A stretch of 64,000 nucleotides of DNA from PMG-095 sp049324695 (GTDB taxonomy: Bacteria > Myxococcota_A > Polyangia > Polyangiales > Polyangiaceae), in NCBI GenBank assembly GCA_049324695.1, contig JBMOMJ010000033.1, positions 248,001-312,000 of the forward strand, read 5' to 3'. The first letter of the stretch is position 1. Each line of letters opens with the position of its first letter. Shown here piece after piece: positions 42,498 to 51,151 of the stretch. The notes under the pieces are model-generated. The model did not search any database. It worked only from the letters and a program-made list of their open reading frames with translations, and was not told the DNA's origin. The translations under genes were made by a program, and so were the position numbers.

Positions 42498-43961
42498 ATG
42501 ACGAACCATGCAGTTGTGATTGCAGGTGGTGGTCCTACGGGTCTGATGTTGGCAGCCGAGTTGGCGTTGGCTGGTGTTGATGTCGCCATTGTCGAGCGGC
42601 GTCAAAACCAAGAGGTTGCCGGCTCGCGAGCGCGTGGATTGCACTCACGCACGATCGAAGTGTTCGATCAGCGAGGCGTTGCGGATCGCTTCTTGTCGCA
42701 AGGGCAGGCGATGCAGGTTGCGGGTTTTTCGTTCATCCCGCTCGATATCAGCGACTTTCCAACTCGCCACAATTATGGGCTGGCGCTCGGGCAGAATCAT
42801 GTCGAGCGCATCATGGCCGAATGGGTCGGCGAGCTGCCGGTCGAGTTCTATCGCGGGCGCGAGGTGACACAGTTCGTGCAAGACGAGTCCGGCGTGGACG
42901 TTGCGCTGTCGGGCGGCACGTCGCTGCGAGCGAAGTATCTCGTTGGTTGCGATGGCGGTCGCAGCTTGATCCGAAAGCAGGCGGGTATCGATTTTCCAGG
43001 GTGGGATGCCTCGACGAGCTACTTGATCGCAGAGGTCCATATGACCGAAGAACCCACGTGTGGCCTGCGTCGCGCTGAAAAGGGAGTGAATGCTCTCGCT
43101 AAGCTGGAGGATGGGAAGCGTGTTGGTGTCGTGCTGGTCGAAGCGCAAGTGGGCAAAGGCGACGAGCCCACGCTGGACGAGCTTCGCGATGCGCTCAAAG
43201 CCGTTTACGGAACTGATTTCGGCGTTCACAATCCGACTTGGCTGTCGCGCTTCAGCGACATGGCTCGGCAAGCGGCGACATATCGAGAGCGACGGGTGCT
43301 ACTGGCCGGTGATGCGGCACACGTGCATGCCCCGGCGGGGGGACAGGGACTGAACATCGGCGTCCAAGATGCGGTGAACCTCGGATGGAAGCTCGCTCAG
43401 GTGGTAAAAGGCACATCGCCCGACAGCCTCCTCGATACGTACCATGCCGAGCGGCACCCCATTGCAGCGCGGGTGCTGCGGCTAACGATGGCGCAGACGG
43501 CGCTTGGTCGTGGTGACGATCGCACGGAGGCGTTGCGCGACACGGTAACCGACCTTCTGCGTATGGACGAGCCGCGCAAGCGCTACGGGGGAATCATGTC
43601 TGGTCTCGATGTTCACTACGACTTGGGTGAGGGGCACCCGCTGCTCGGGCGTCGCATGCCTGATTTGGAGCTGCTCACCAGTGATGGCCCACTGCGTGTA
43701 TTCAAGCTTCTGCACGGCGCGAGACCGGTGTTGCTCAATTTGGGTGAGCCAGGTGCATTCGACATCACGCCGTGGGCAGCTCGGGTCCAGTTGATCGACG
43801 CTCAGTACGATGGCGTATGGGCGCTTCCCGTAATCGGTGTGGTCGCGGCGCCTCGCGGCGTGTTGATTCGCCCTGATGGCCACGTTGCGTGGGTGGGAGA
43901 GGGGACGAATCAGGGGTTGCGCGAGGCGCTCACGAAGTGGTTCGGACCAGCAATGGCGTAA
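42498..43961 (+). CDS. FAD-dependent aromatic monooxygenase
   Basis: 487 residues from ATG 42498 (GTG 42489 also possible). GGGPTGLMLAAELALAGV is the dinucleotide fold, YLVGCDGGRSLIRKQAG the DG motif and RVLLAGDAAHVHAPAGGQGL the FAD ribityl/GD motif. The C-terminal thioredoxin-like domain of about 110 residues (GRRMPDLELL onward) is typical of the class A phenol/PCP/rifampicin monooxygenase group. It hydroxylates an aromatic compound with NAD(P)H and O2. Divergent from Uma2. It could serve catabolism of plant phenolics or drug inactivation; sequence alone does not decide. Confidence 0.92.
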   Translation: MTNHAVVIAGGGPTGLMLAAELALAGVDVAIVERRQNQEVAGSRARGLHSRTIEVFDQRGVADRFLSQGQAMQVAGFSFIPLDISDFPTRHNYGLALGQNHVERIMAEWVGELPVEFYRGREVTQFVQDESGVDVALSGGTSLRAKYLVGCDGGRSLIRKQAGIDFPGWDASTSYLIAEVHMTEEPTCGLRRAEKGVNALAKLEDGKRVGVVLVEAQVGKGDEPTLDELRDALKAVYGTDFGVHNPTWLSRFSDMARQAATYRERRVLLAGDAAHVHAPAGGQGLNIGVQDAVNLGWKLAQVVKGTSPDSLLDTYHAERHPIAARVLRLTMAQTALGRGDDRTEALRDTVTDLLRMDEPRKRYGGIMSGLDVHYDLGEGHPLLGRRMPDLELLTSDGPLRVFKLLHGARPVLLNLGEPGAFDITPWAARVQLIDAQYDGVWALPVIGVVAAPRGVLIRPDGHVAWVGEGTNQGLREALTKWFGPAMA

Positions 43962-43995
43962 CTCGAGAAAGCTGTCGGTCGGCGATCTGCGCAGG

Positions 43996-45115
43996 TCAGT
44001 AGGCGAGGTTGCGCACCAGGATGAGCCAATTGCCGTCGCCATCCATGTCGTCCTGCCAGGTCGTGATGAAACGGCCCTGGTCGTCCATGGCGGTTGCGGG
44101 CACACGCTGCTGGCCGCTGCTGTCGCTATTGACGGTGAGCTCGGCGCGGTGCTGCACCGCCGCGCTCGTGAAGTCGCGTGCGCGAATCTGAAATGAGCCG
44201 TTTTGGTCCTGGTCGTCTTCCCAGGAAACGGCGAATGAGCCGTCACCTCGCACGCCAACGCTTGGGGAGACCTGCTGTCCGTCGGACACGGTATTGACCG
44301 TCGTCACGCCGAAGCGCTGAGCGCCGGCGATGGTGAAGCCGCGCACGTAAATCTGATAGAAGTCGTTGGCGTCGCTGTCGTCTTCCCAGGCCACGACGAA
44401 GTCACCGTTGTTCGCCATGCCGATCGAGGGCATCGTGTGTTGGCCGGCGCTGTTCGTGTTCACGGCTTTCTGCGCGAATCGGTTGCCGCCCGTATTGGTG
44501 AAGCCTCGGGCAAAGATCTGGTAATTGCCGTCGTCTTCCTGGTCATCTTCCCACGTTACGACGAAGTCGCCGGCTTGGGCCATGGCAATGGCTGGATTGA
44601 ATTGCTGCCCAGCGGAGACAGAGTTTACGGTGAACGTCGCGATGCGCTGGGCCCCGGCGGCCGTGAAACCGCGACCCAGGATCTGATAGAAGCCGTTGCT
44701 GTCCTGGTCGTCTTCCCACGTGACTACGAAGTTGCCTGTCGAATCGCACGCTACGGCAGGCATTGATTGCGGGCCTGTCGCGACGCTGTTCACCCGGAAG
44801 TCGTGGAAGCGTTCGGTACCGTTGGCGTTGAAGCCGCGCGCCATGATCTCCGGCGAGCCGTCTCCGTCCTGATCGTCCTCCCAGGCCACCACGAAACGGC
44901 CTGTGTCGTCGATGGCGACGCTCGGGTGGGTCTGTTCGCCGGTCGCCACGCTATTCACGGTGAACTGAGAAAAGATCGCGTTGCCGTCCGGGTCGAAGCC
45001 GCGCGCATAGATTTGACCAACGCCATTGCCGTCGTTGTCGTCTTCCCACACCACCACGAAGTTGCCGCTCGGCGTGGTCGCGATTTTCGGATCGTAGTGC
45101 TGGCCCGTGAGTTGC
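43996..45115 (-). repeat. Seven degenerate repeats of about 156 bases in the phosphoesterase gene
   Basis: Each unit encodes the segment centred on WEDD (WQDD in the last), starting at roughly 50-53-residue intervals. Units are similar in protein but diverged in DNA, with recurring TCGTCTTCCCA on the plus strand. Seven units match the blade number of a seven-bladed beta-propeller. Confidence 0.75.
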
Positions 45116-46203
45116 ACGTTGGCCATGCGATCTTTGAACAAGATGTCGTTGGCTTTGTAGACGTAAGCCGGCAGCGCCGACTGCATGTCGTAGCTGATGC
45201 TGTAGTTTTGCTGGTTGTGCTTCGTCGCCGTCGGGCCGGAAACCTGGTTGTAGCTCAGATACAGGGTTGCCTGACAATTCGCGAAGATTGCACAGTTGCC
45301 GTTTTCGACACTGAGCGTCTCCACTGCGATCTGGTTTTGCGCCGGCTTGAAGGTGAGGACGCGCAGCCAACCGTTGCCGAGGGCATGCCCCGTGCCGAGC
45401 ACTGGCTCGTTCTGAAAGTCGTTCAGGATTTCGTGCACGATGTTGCCGTTGTTGCCGGTGCGCTGCCGATACGACACGCCCTGGACGTGGCCACTCACGG
45501 ACATGAACACGTTGTTGTGCCTCTGAATCAACTCCTCCCATAAGTCGATGCCGTCGCGACCTTCCAGGTTGTAGTTGTTGGCGCAGCCTTGCGCGTGTTC
45601 GGCGTTTCTATCCATGTGGCAGTGGGTGGCCACGATGACACGCCGGTCTGGGTTGTTCTTGATGACCTGGTTTGCCCACGTCACGATGTCCTTGCGCGGC
45701 GTAAACTCGAGGCTGAGCACCATGAACTTGAGCCCGCCGGACTCGAAGTACGTATAGTTGCTGGTGTTCGACGAATCGTAGGCACCGCCATAAAAGACGC
45801 GCCCTTCGAAACGCCCCTCCCCGAAGAAGGTCTCGTACAGCGACTCGCGTTTGTATGCCTGGGCGCTCGGAAAAATGTCGTGATTGCCGATGGTCATGCT
45901 GTACGGCTGGCTGGCGTCGTCGAGCAACAAGTGCGCATCGCTGGCCACTTGGTACTCGCTCGTCACGTTGTGGTTCGTGATGTCGCCGAGGTGCACTGCA
46001 AACTTGATGTTGCGAGTAGCGCGATTGTTGACGATCCACTGCATCTGATGCGCGTACACGCCGTACGAGGAGAACTCGCTGTAGTTCTGGGGGTCCGGAA
46101 TGAGCACGATCGAAAACGCTTCCTGGGCGCTGGCGCGGCGCGCTCCAAAGCAGAACAGCACGACCAGGACGGCTACGAGCAAGGACCGGTGGCTTCTTTG
46201 CAT
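43996..46203 (-). CDS. Secreted metallophosphoesterase with seven C-terminal acidic repeats
   Basis: 735 residues from ATG 46203, preceded by GGGAG. Signal peptide to about residue 26 (ASAQ-E). Phosphoesterase core at about 27-290: LIPDPQNYS, VHLGDITNHN, MTIGNHDI, VATHCHMDRN and VSGHVQG are the metal-ligand motifs of calcineurin-like enzymes. A linker domain follows. From about 365 on, seven repeats of roughly 52 residues each contain a version of FVVxWEDDxDxxG and QIxARGF, suggesting a beta-propeller with calcium-binding turns. Phosphate release or sugar-nucleotide hydrolysis outside the cell is likely. No lipobox, so probably fully secreted. Confidence 0.9.
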   Translation of the reverse strand: MQRSHRSLLVAVLVVLFCFGARRASAQEAFSIVLIPDPQNYSEFSSYGVYAHQMQWIVNNRATRNIKFAVHLGDITNHNVTSEYQVASDAHLLLDDASQPYSMTIGNHDIFPSAQAYKRESLYETFFGEGRFEGRVFYGGAYDSSNTSNYTYFESGGLKFMVLSLEFTPRKDIVTWANQVIKNNPDRRVIVATHCHMDRNAEHAQGCANNYNLEGRDGIDLWEELIQRHNNVFMSVSGHVQGVSYRQRTGNNGNIVHEILNDFQNEPVLGTGHALGNGWLRVLTFKPAQNQIAVETLSVENGNCAIFANCQATLYLSYNQVSGPTATKHNQQNYSISYDMQSALPAYVYKANDILFKDRMANVQLTGQHYDPKIATTPSGNFVVVWEDDNDGNGVGQIYARGFDPDGNAIFSQFTVNSVATGEQTHPSVAIDDTGRFVVAWEDDQDGDGSPEIMARGFNANGTERFHDFRVNSVATGPQSMPAVACDSTGNFVVTWEDDQDSNGFYQILGRGFTAAGAQRIATFTVNSVSAGQQFNPAIAMAQAGDFVVTWEDDQEDDGNYQIFARGFTNTGGNRFAQKAVNTNSAGQHTMPSIGMANNGDFVVAWEDDSDANDFYQIYVRGFTIAGAQRFGVTTVNTVSDGQQVSPSVGVRGDGSFAVSWEDDQDQNGSFQIRARDFTSAAVQHRAELTVNSDSSGQQRVPATAMDDQGRFITTWQDDMDGDGNWLILVRNLAY

Positions 46204-46289
46204 CGATATCTCCCTCTTCTCCGGCAGCGACGCGAGCACAGCGGCGCGCGACCCGCAGCATTAGCCAGCTCTGATGGCGAGCGTGTGCG

Positions 46290-46321
46290 CGCTCAGTTAT
46301 TTTTTCATTGTCGACTGAGCG
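46290..46321. promoter_or_regulatory. Inverted repeat flanking T-rich DNA upstream of the phosphoesterase
   Basis: CGCTCAG (46290-46296) and CTGAGCG (46315-46321) form a 7-bp inverted repeat with centres 25 bases apart, enclosing TTATTTTTTCATTG. It lies 87 bases upstream of the phosphoesterase start, in the divergent intergenic region. It could be an operator around a promoter; no more can be said. Confidence 0.25.
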
Positions 46322-46468
46322 TGTCGTATTTCGCCGCGTTCGCGTGATGCACAGACTCGTGCTGCTGGTTCAGTCGAATCTTCGCGAACCCGCCCCGTGC
46401 GCGTCACGCAAACTCAGTAGCGTCCGCACCGCTACGCGGCCGCGTGGATGCACGTGCGTAGGAGGATC

Positions 46469-47140
46469 ATGAATCGTACTGCCGCCCCCGCGTTTCCAGA
46501 CGTGACGGCAAACACGACCCCATCCCAAGCTGTGGTCGAGACGCGGCCTGAATCGGTCGTCGCAGCCAGCGCGGACAACACGATGGCCGCGCGGTTGCGG
46601 CGTTTCGCATCCGAGCCGCTGGTTCATTTCATGCTTCTCGGCGCGGTCGTGTTCTCCGGACATCGCGTTCTGGTTCGCAGCGACGATCAGGCTGAATTGC
46701 TCGAGGTTTCCGCGTCGAAACAGCGGGAGCTGAACAAGCTCTTCGAGCAGCGCCAAGGCCGGGCGCCCACCGACGCTGAGTGCCAGCAGCTGATCGAGCG
46801 CTACGTCGAGGATGAGGCGCTGTTTCGCGAAGGCGTGCGGCTTGCCTTGCTACAAGCCGACCCCATGCTGCGAGCGCAGCTCATCGCGCGCGTGCGGAGC
46901 ATGCTTCAAGCGGAGCTCGCGCTAGCGGCGCCGACAGATGACCAACTACGCGGGTACTACCAAGCGCACCGCGCGGAGTTCGCGCCGGCCAACGAGGAGC
47001 TCCCCGCGGGAGAGCCGCCATTCGAGAGCGTCCGTGAACAGGTACTCGCGAAGTACCGCGCTGAGCAGACCACACGCGCGTTTCGAGCCGAGGTCACCCG
47101 CATTACCTCGCAGTACCGCGTGCAAGTTAAGCGGCCGTGA
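46469..47140 (+). CDS. Membrane-anchored PPIase-like (SurA-type) protein lacking a rotamase domain
   Basis: 223 residues from ATG 46469, preceded by AGGAGG. One transmembrane span at about 50-68 (PLVHFMLLGAVVFSGH) is followed by a SurA/PpiD-like N-terminal chaperone helix bundle (KQRELNKLFEQRQGRAP, LIERYVEDEALFREGVRLAL, PTDDQLRGYYQAHRAEF). The parvulin catalytic domain is absent, so isomerase activity is not expected. It overlaps the HupE/UreJ-like gene by GTGA. The pair recurs in other genomes as I recall, implying a joint role. Confidence 0.8.
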   Translation: MNRTAAPAFPDVTANTTPSQAVVETRPESVVAASADNTMAARLRRFASEPLVHFMLLGAVVFSGHRVLVRSDDQAELLEVSASKQRELNKLFEQRQGRAPTDAECQQLIERYVEDEALFREGVRLALLQADPMLRAQLIARVRSMLQAELALAAPTDDQLRGYYQAHRAEFAPANEELPAGEPPFESVREQVLAKYRAEQTTRAFRAEVTRITSQYRVQVKRP

Positions 47141-48135
47141 GCAAAACCATGCTCGAGCGAGTGCTGCTACTACTCTGCCTTGCCATCGGTCTCCTAACGC
47201 CGCTTAACGCTCGGGCTCACACGGCAACCCTCAGTGTTCTGGTCCTCAAGGAGCGTTCAGCAGGCGAGTTCACCACTCGCTGGGAGCAAACGCAGGGAAT
47301 CAAGGACCCCAGCGCCGCGTACGATCTCTTGCGTCCGGTTTTCCCCGAGCAGTGCGGGTTCACGCCGCCCCGCCTCGCTTGCGGCGCCGCTGGACTGTCT
47401 GGGCGCGTCGGGTTCGATGGCCTGGGCGATCTCTCCACCTCGGGCATCATCAAGGTAGAGTGGGCAAACGGCACGACTCAGCTCCTGAGCTTCACAACCG
47501 CACAACCGCACGTGCGACTGTCCGCAGGTCAGCGCGAAAGCGTTAGCGTGCACTCAGTCACCAATTTCATTCGAGTCGGAGCGCTTCACATCTGGTTTGG
47601 CTGGGATCACTTGCTGTTCGTACTCGGGTTGCTCTGGTTTTTGGAATCGTGGCGCACGCTCCTCAAGACCATTACGGCGTTTACTATCGCGCACAGCTTG
47701 ACGCTCGCGGCAGCCAGCCTCGAAATCTACGCACTGCCCACGGCGCCGGTCGAAGCCGTGATCGCACTCAGCATCGTCTTCGTGGCCGTCGAGATGACGC
47801 GCGAGGCGCGAAGCGGCGAACCCAGCTTCACCCGCCGGCATCCATGGCTCGTGGCCTTCACGTTCGGGCTACTTCATGGCTTCGGCTTCGCCAGCGCACT
47901 TTCAGATCTGCAGATCGGAAAGACGGAGCTGCCGATCGCGCTGCTCTGTTTCAACATAGGCGTCGAGCTCGGACAGCTCGTGTTCGTCGCGGCGCTCGTG
48001 GCACTGCGCCCAGCCTGGCGCAAGCTCGAGCGCGCGCTCGGTCAGCGCGTCGTTTTGGCTAGCCACTACGCCCTGGGCACTGTGGCAGCGCACTGGTTCT
48101 TCGAACGAATTGCGGCCTTCCTTACGCTATCGTAA
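47137..48135 (+). CDS. HupE/UreJ-2 family membrane protein
   Basis: 332 residues from GTG 47137. Signal peptide (to RAHT), an extracytoplasmic domain of about 120 residues with two Cys, then six or so transmembrane helices. Hallmarks are GWDHLLFVLGLLWF, FTIAHSLTLAAASL, LLHGFGFASALSDL and CFNIGVELGQLVFVAAL, with intramembrane His/Asp/Glu typical of HupE/UreJ putative nickel/cobalt permeases. No hydrogenase or urease genes are near, so metal transport is family-based inference. Overlaps the PPIase-like gene. Confidence 0.88.
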   Translation: MSKTMLERVLLLLCLAIGLLTPLNARAHTATLSVLVLKERSAGEFTTRWEQTQGIKDPSAAYDLLRPVFPEQCGFTPPRLACGAAGLSGRVGFDGLGDLSTSGIIKVEWANGTTQLLSFTTAQPHVRLSAGQRESVSVHSVTNFIRVGALHIWFGWDHLLFVLGLLWFLESWRTLLKTITAFTIAHSLTLAAASLEIYALPTAPVEAVIALSIVFVAVEMTREARSGEPSFTRRHPWLVAFTFGLLHGFGFASALSDLQIGKTELPIALLCFNIGVELGQLVFVAALVALRPAWRKLERALGQRVVLASHYALGTVAAHWFFERIAAFLTLS

Positions 48136-48177
48136 CAAGCTGAGCTTCTCTCGGGCGCGCGCTACATTAGCGAGAGC

Positions 48178-49134
48178 ATGTCACGCACGAGCCGAGCCAA
48201 GATCCCGAGTATCCGTCGAAAACTGACATCGCCCTGGCGCCTTGCCGCGTTGCTCGCGTGCGGCGCGCTCGTGATTGGCACGCCGCACCAACTCAGCGCA
48301 CAAGCTCGACCCAAAGCCGCGGCGAAGGGTCTCGATCACGCTGCGGCGCAGCGTTTCGTCCTCGATCTGATAAATCGCGATAGGAAGAAAGCGGGCCTCC
48401 CGCCCGTCGTGCTCGACGACGCGGCCTCGAGCGCCGGCTTGCGGCACGCGCGCGACATGGCGACGAAGGGATTTACCGGTCACATCGGCAGCGACGGCTC
48501 GACGCCCGAGCAACGTTATAGCGAGAGTGGTGGTAGCGACTTCGTGCAAGAGAACTCCGCCTGCCTATTCGACACTGTGGAGCGCACACTCGATCCAAAG
48601 CCTCGCTTCGACGCAACGAAGCTCGCAGCGCTGCACGAGATGTTCATGGCCGAGGTGCCTCCGAACGATGGCCACCGCCGCAACATCTTAAACCCCCTCC
48701 ACAATCGCGTCGGCATCGGCGTTGCGCAGCCGCAAGACGTGCCGCAGCCGTGCCTCACCCAAGAGTTCGTGGACGACTACGGGAATTACGACCCGCTACC
48801 GCGCGAAGGGAAAGGCACCCTCCGCGTAAAAGGCACCATCTCTGCACCGCTCCTCTTCGGCGGCGTCGGCCTCGGCAGGACTCCATTGCCACAACCACCA
48901 GCGCGCGAGCGCCTCAACGGCAAGCTCTACCGCATTCCCGCGGCCGACACGATGTACTTCCCCGCCGGCTTCAAAACCCCGAAGCCCGTGAAGCTCACCG
49001 GACAGGAATTCAGCATCGATCTCGATCTCGGTAAAAAGCCTCGCCCCGGCAGCTACGCTGTGAGCATCTGGGCAAAAAATCCCGGCTCTTCCCAACTCTT
49101 CATGATCAGCCTGCGCACCCTGACGGTGCGATGA
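48178..49134 (+). CDS. Secreted CAP (SCP/PR-1)-domain protein
   Basis: 318 residues. A long N-terminal charged region is followed by a signal segment (LAALLACGALVIGTP). The CAP domain at about 55-185 has FVLDLINRDRKKAGLPPV, LRHARDMATKGFTGHIGSDG and NDGHRRNILNPLHNRVGIGV, which hold the conserved His/Glu cavity residues. The C-terminal beta domain (about 215-318) with FPAGFKTPKPVKLTGQEFSI is of unknown type. Bacterial CAP proteins are cell-envelope proteins with poorly known roles. Stands 42 bases downstream of HupE/UreJ but likely has its own promoter. Confidence 0.88.
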   Translation: MSRTSRAKIPSIRRKLTSPWRLAALLACGALVIGTPHQLSAQARPKAAAKGLDHAAAQRFVLDLINRDRKKAGLPPVVLDDAASSAGLRHARDMATKGFTGHIGSDGSTPEQRYSESGGSDFVQENSACLFDTVERTLDPKPRFDATKLAALHEMFMAEVPPNDGHRRNILNPLHNRVGIGVAQPQDVPQPCLTQEFVDDYGNYDPLPREGKGTLRVKGTISAPLLFGGVGLGRTPLPQPPARERLNGKLYRIPAADTMYFPAGFKTPKPVKLTGQEFSIDLDLGKKPRPGSYAVSIWAKNPGSSQLFMISLRTLTVR

Positions 49135-49262
49135 GCGATCCGGAGTCGCTGGGGCGTGGGTACACTGATTGCGTGCACTCGGACGATGCAAGCGCCGCCC
49201 GCAAGGCTAGAGCCGCCGCGCGGCGAGAACGGATGACCGTCGAGGTCGCTCGGTAGCGATGG

Positions 49263-49763
49263 TCACGCGCCCCAGTAAATGAGCACGTCTTCGGTGGAGG
49301 GGCCGCCGAGCTTGATGACGATGCTGCATTGCGAATTGGGGTGGCCGAGCTCGTGTTGCTGCCAGGGCTGAGAGTAGCTGGCCGAGCCCGCTTCGTTGCC
49401 GCAGGTGTTTTCCCATTGGACGGGCAAAGGGAAAGCGCTTTCGTTGTCGTTGTCTTGGAAGTCGGCAATTTGCACGCGCAAGGTGCCGTCGGAGTATTGC
49501 CACCAACTGGGTAGGAAAGGTGGAATCACGGCGACGCAGGCGTTGGCTCCCAGACGGTTGGAGACGTTGGGACCCTGAAGTGGAACGGCGTTGGCCAGCG
49601 TGCAGCCAGTCAAGGTTTGCGCGCTGGTTCCCGTTGTTTCACGTTCGGAGCCGGCAGTTGCAGAGCCGTTGCCGTCGGTGTCGTGCGGCCCTCCAGAGCA
49701 GGCGGAGGTTGCCAAAAGTGCGAGCCCCATCCCAAAAAAGCGAACTGACGTTTCAAGCTTCAT
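49263..49763 (-). CDS. Small lipoprotein, unknown function
   Basis: 166 residues from ATG 49763. Lipobox ATSAC near residue 22, then a polar linker. The mature domain has four Cys (GCTLANAVPL, NACVAVIP, ENTCGNEAG, NSQCSIVIKLGG) and several aromatic residues. The final strand ends in VLIYWGA. Family not recognised. Minus strand and isolated. Confidence 0.7.
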   Translation of the reverse strand: MKLETSVRFFGMGLALLATSACSGGPHDTDGNGSATAGSERETTGTSAQTLTGCTLANAVPLQGPNVSNRLGANACVAVIPPFLPSWWQYSDGTLRVQIADFQDNDNESAFPLPVQWENTCGNEAGSASYSQPWQQHELGHPNSQCSIVIKLGGPSTEDVLIYWGA

Positions 49764-49979
49764 GATTCCTCCTCGATCAGCGGCGCGCGAGCACGCCGTG
49801 CGTCCCACCAGGACGAGTGCGATCTTGCGTGACGTTAGAGTGCAACGCTCCACGCGACCTTCACGCGCCTGAACATGCAATCGAAGAAAATTCGCGCGAC
49901 AACACCGCGTGCCAAGCTGTCACACGAGCGTTTCGACGGGGGCTCCGAATCGTGGTGTCCGCCCCGGATCGGTAGCGCC

Positions 49980-50840
49980 CTAGCCGCAGTCGACGAGCGA
50001 GCCGTGGACTTCACACGGTTTCTTGCAAGCACGGGCGAGCGCCAACTTGCCACCCTTGCAACTGAGGAGCGAGCTGCCGTCGACTGCGCACGCCGCACTG
50101 CCGGCTTCACATGGATCTCCAGGCAGGCCACGGCTGCTGTCGCAACGAACGTTGGGCCCGATGACGCGGCAACCTTCTTCCCCGCGGCAGACCTTGCTGT
50201 GCTCGAGCTTGTTGCCTTTGCACTCGAGTAGCGCCTTGCCACCGACCTCACACGCCGCGCCGCTGCCCTCACACTTGTCTCCGGCTTGACCAAAGGTCTG
50301 ATCGCAATTGATCTTGTCAGAAGATTCGCGGCAACCAGACGGGCCACGACAAGGAGCATCGGCCACGAACTTGCCGTCGCGGCAACGCAGCATTTCTTTG
50401 CCGTCCATGCTGCAGCTCGCGTTCTCTCCGCTGCACATATCACCTGGGTTCGATCTCGAGGTGTCACAACGCAGCTCGCGAGCGCCGGATGGATAGCAGC
50501 CGCGCGGTCCACCACAGCTCGACGTGGCGGTGAGCTTGTTGCCCTTGCACTCTAGAAACTGCTTGCTGTCTTTGCTGCAGGCTGCCCATTCACCTTCACA
50601 CGCCTCGCCGGCGACTGCCTTGCTGCGATCACACGTTTTCGCAACGTCGACGCACCCGTTGGTGCCGAGGCACTGGACCTCTGCGAACGTGCCCTGAATG
50701 CACTCGAGCGCGCGCTGCTTGTCGATGCATCGCACTTGCGAACCATTGCAGCTATCCCCCGCTTTTTTTTGGCACCCGCTGGTGAGCAGTGAAATCGAGA
50801 GCAGCAGAGCGGCAAACCCCACGATGCGGCGAATCTTCAT
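49980..50840 (-). CDS. Cys-rich repeat lipoprotein
   Basis: 286 residues from ATG 50840, with GGAGGAGGAA upstream (GTG 50858 is the alternative). Lipobox LTSGC. The mature part consists of about five repeats of 45-50 residues, each with six Cys in the order GDxC, AxC, LLxCK, CRG, GC and RCD (for example GDKCEGSGAACEVGGKALLE). Regular spacing implies disulfide-linked modules. I know no function for this repeat. Divergent from the CE1-like esterase gene. Confidence 0.82.
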   Translation of the reverse strand: MKIRRIVGFAALLLSISLLTSGCQKKAGDSCNGSQVRCIDKQRALECIQGTFAEVQCLGTNGCVDVAKTCDRSKAVAGEACEGEWAACSKDSKQFLECKGNKLTATSSCGGPRGCYPSGARELRCDTSRSNPGDMCSGENASCSMDGKEMLRCRDGKFVADAPCRGPSGCRESSDKINCDQTFGQAGDKCEGSGAACEVGGKALLECKGNKLEHSKVCRGEEGCRVIGPNVRCDSSRGLPGDPCEAGSAACAVDGSSLLSCKGGKLALARACKKPCEVHGSLVDCG

Positions 50841-51151
50841 ATCTACTTCCTCCTCCACAAAACCCGACGAACCCCGGCTCGGGTTTCATCGCATGCCGAG
50901 CGGCCCGCGACAAGAGGGCAGCAGCGCGCCAACAGCGGCAGCGAGCCCGTCGCACCCTGTGGAGCTCCCTCCTCATCATTGCTGCTCACTCTGCTTATCA
51001 TTGCTGCTCAAAGGCGAGCTTCGTCAGCGCGCGAATTATTTTCGAAATGGTGAAGGTGGGGCCACCCAAAGCGACTCCAACCAGGTACTCGATCGACGAA
51101 CGCTCTACAGAAACCTTCGTCGCATTTCGCGGCTCGGCACAGCGAGGAACA
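50841..51151. other. Divergent promoter region between the Cys-rich lipoprotein and the esterase
   Basis: No gene. Contains a 14-base direct repeat (separate entry) and should hold promoters for both flanking genes. The esterase frame is open across it but the codons do not look coding. Confidence 0.5.
50975..51010 (+). repeat. Two 14-base direct repeats, period 22
   Basis: ATCATTGCTGCTCA occurs exactly at 50975-50988 and 50997-51010, separated by CTCTGCTT. The 22-base period is about two helical turns, placing both copies on the same DNA face, as in tandem activator sites. Located about 140 bases upstream of the esterase start. Confidence 0.6.
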
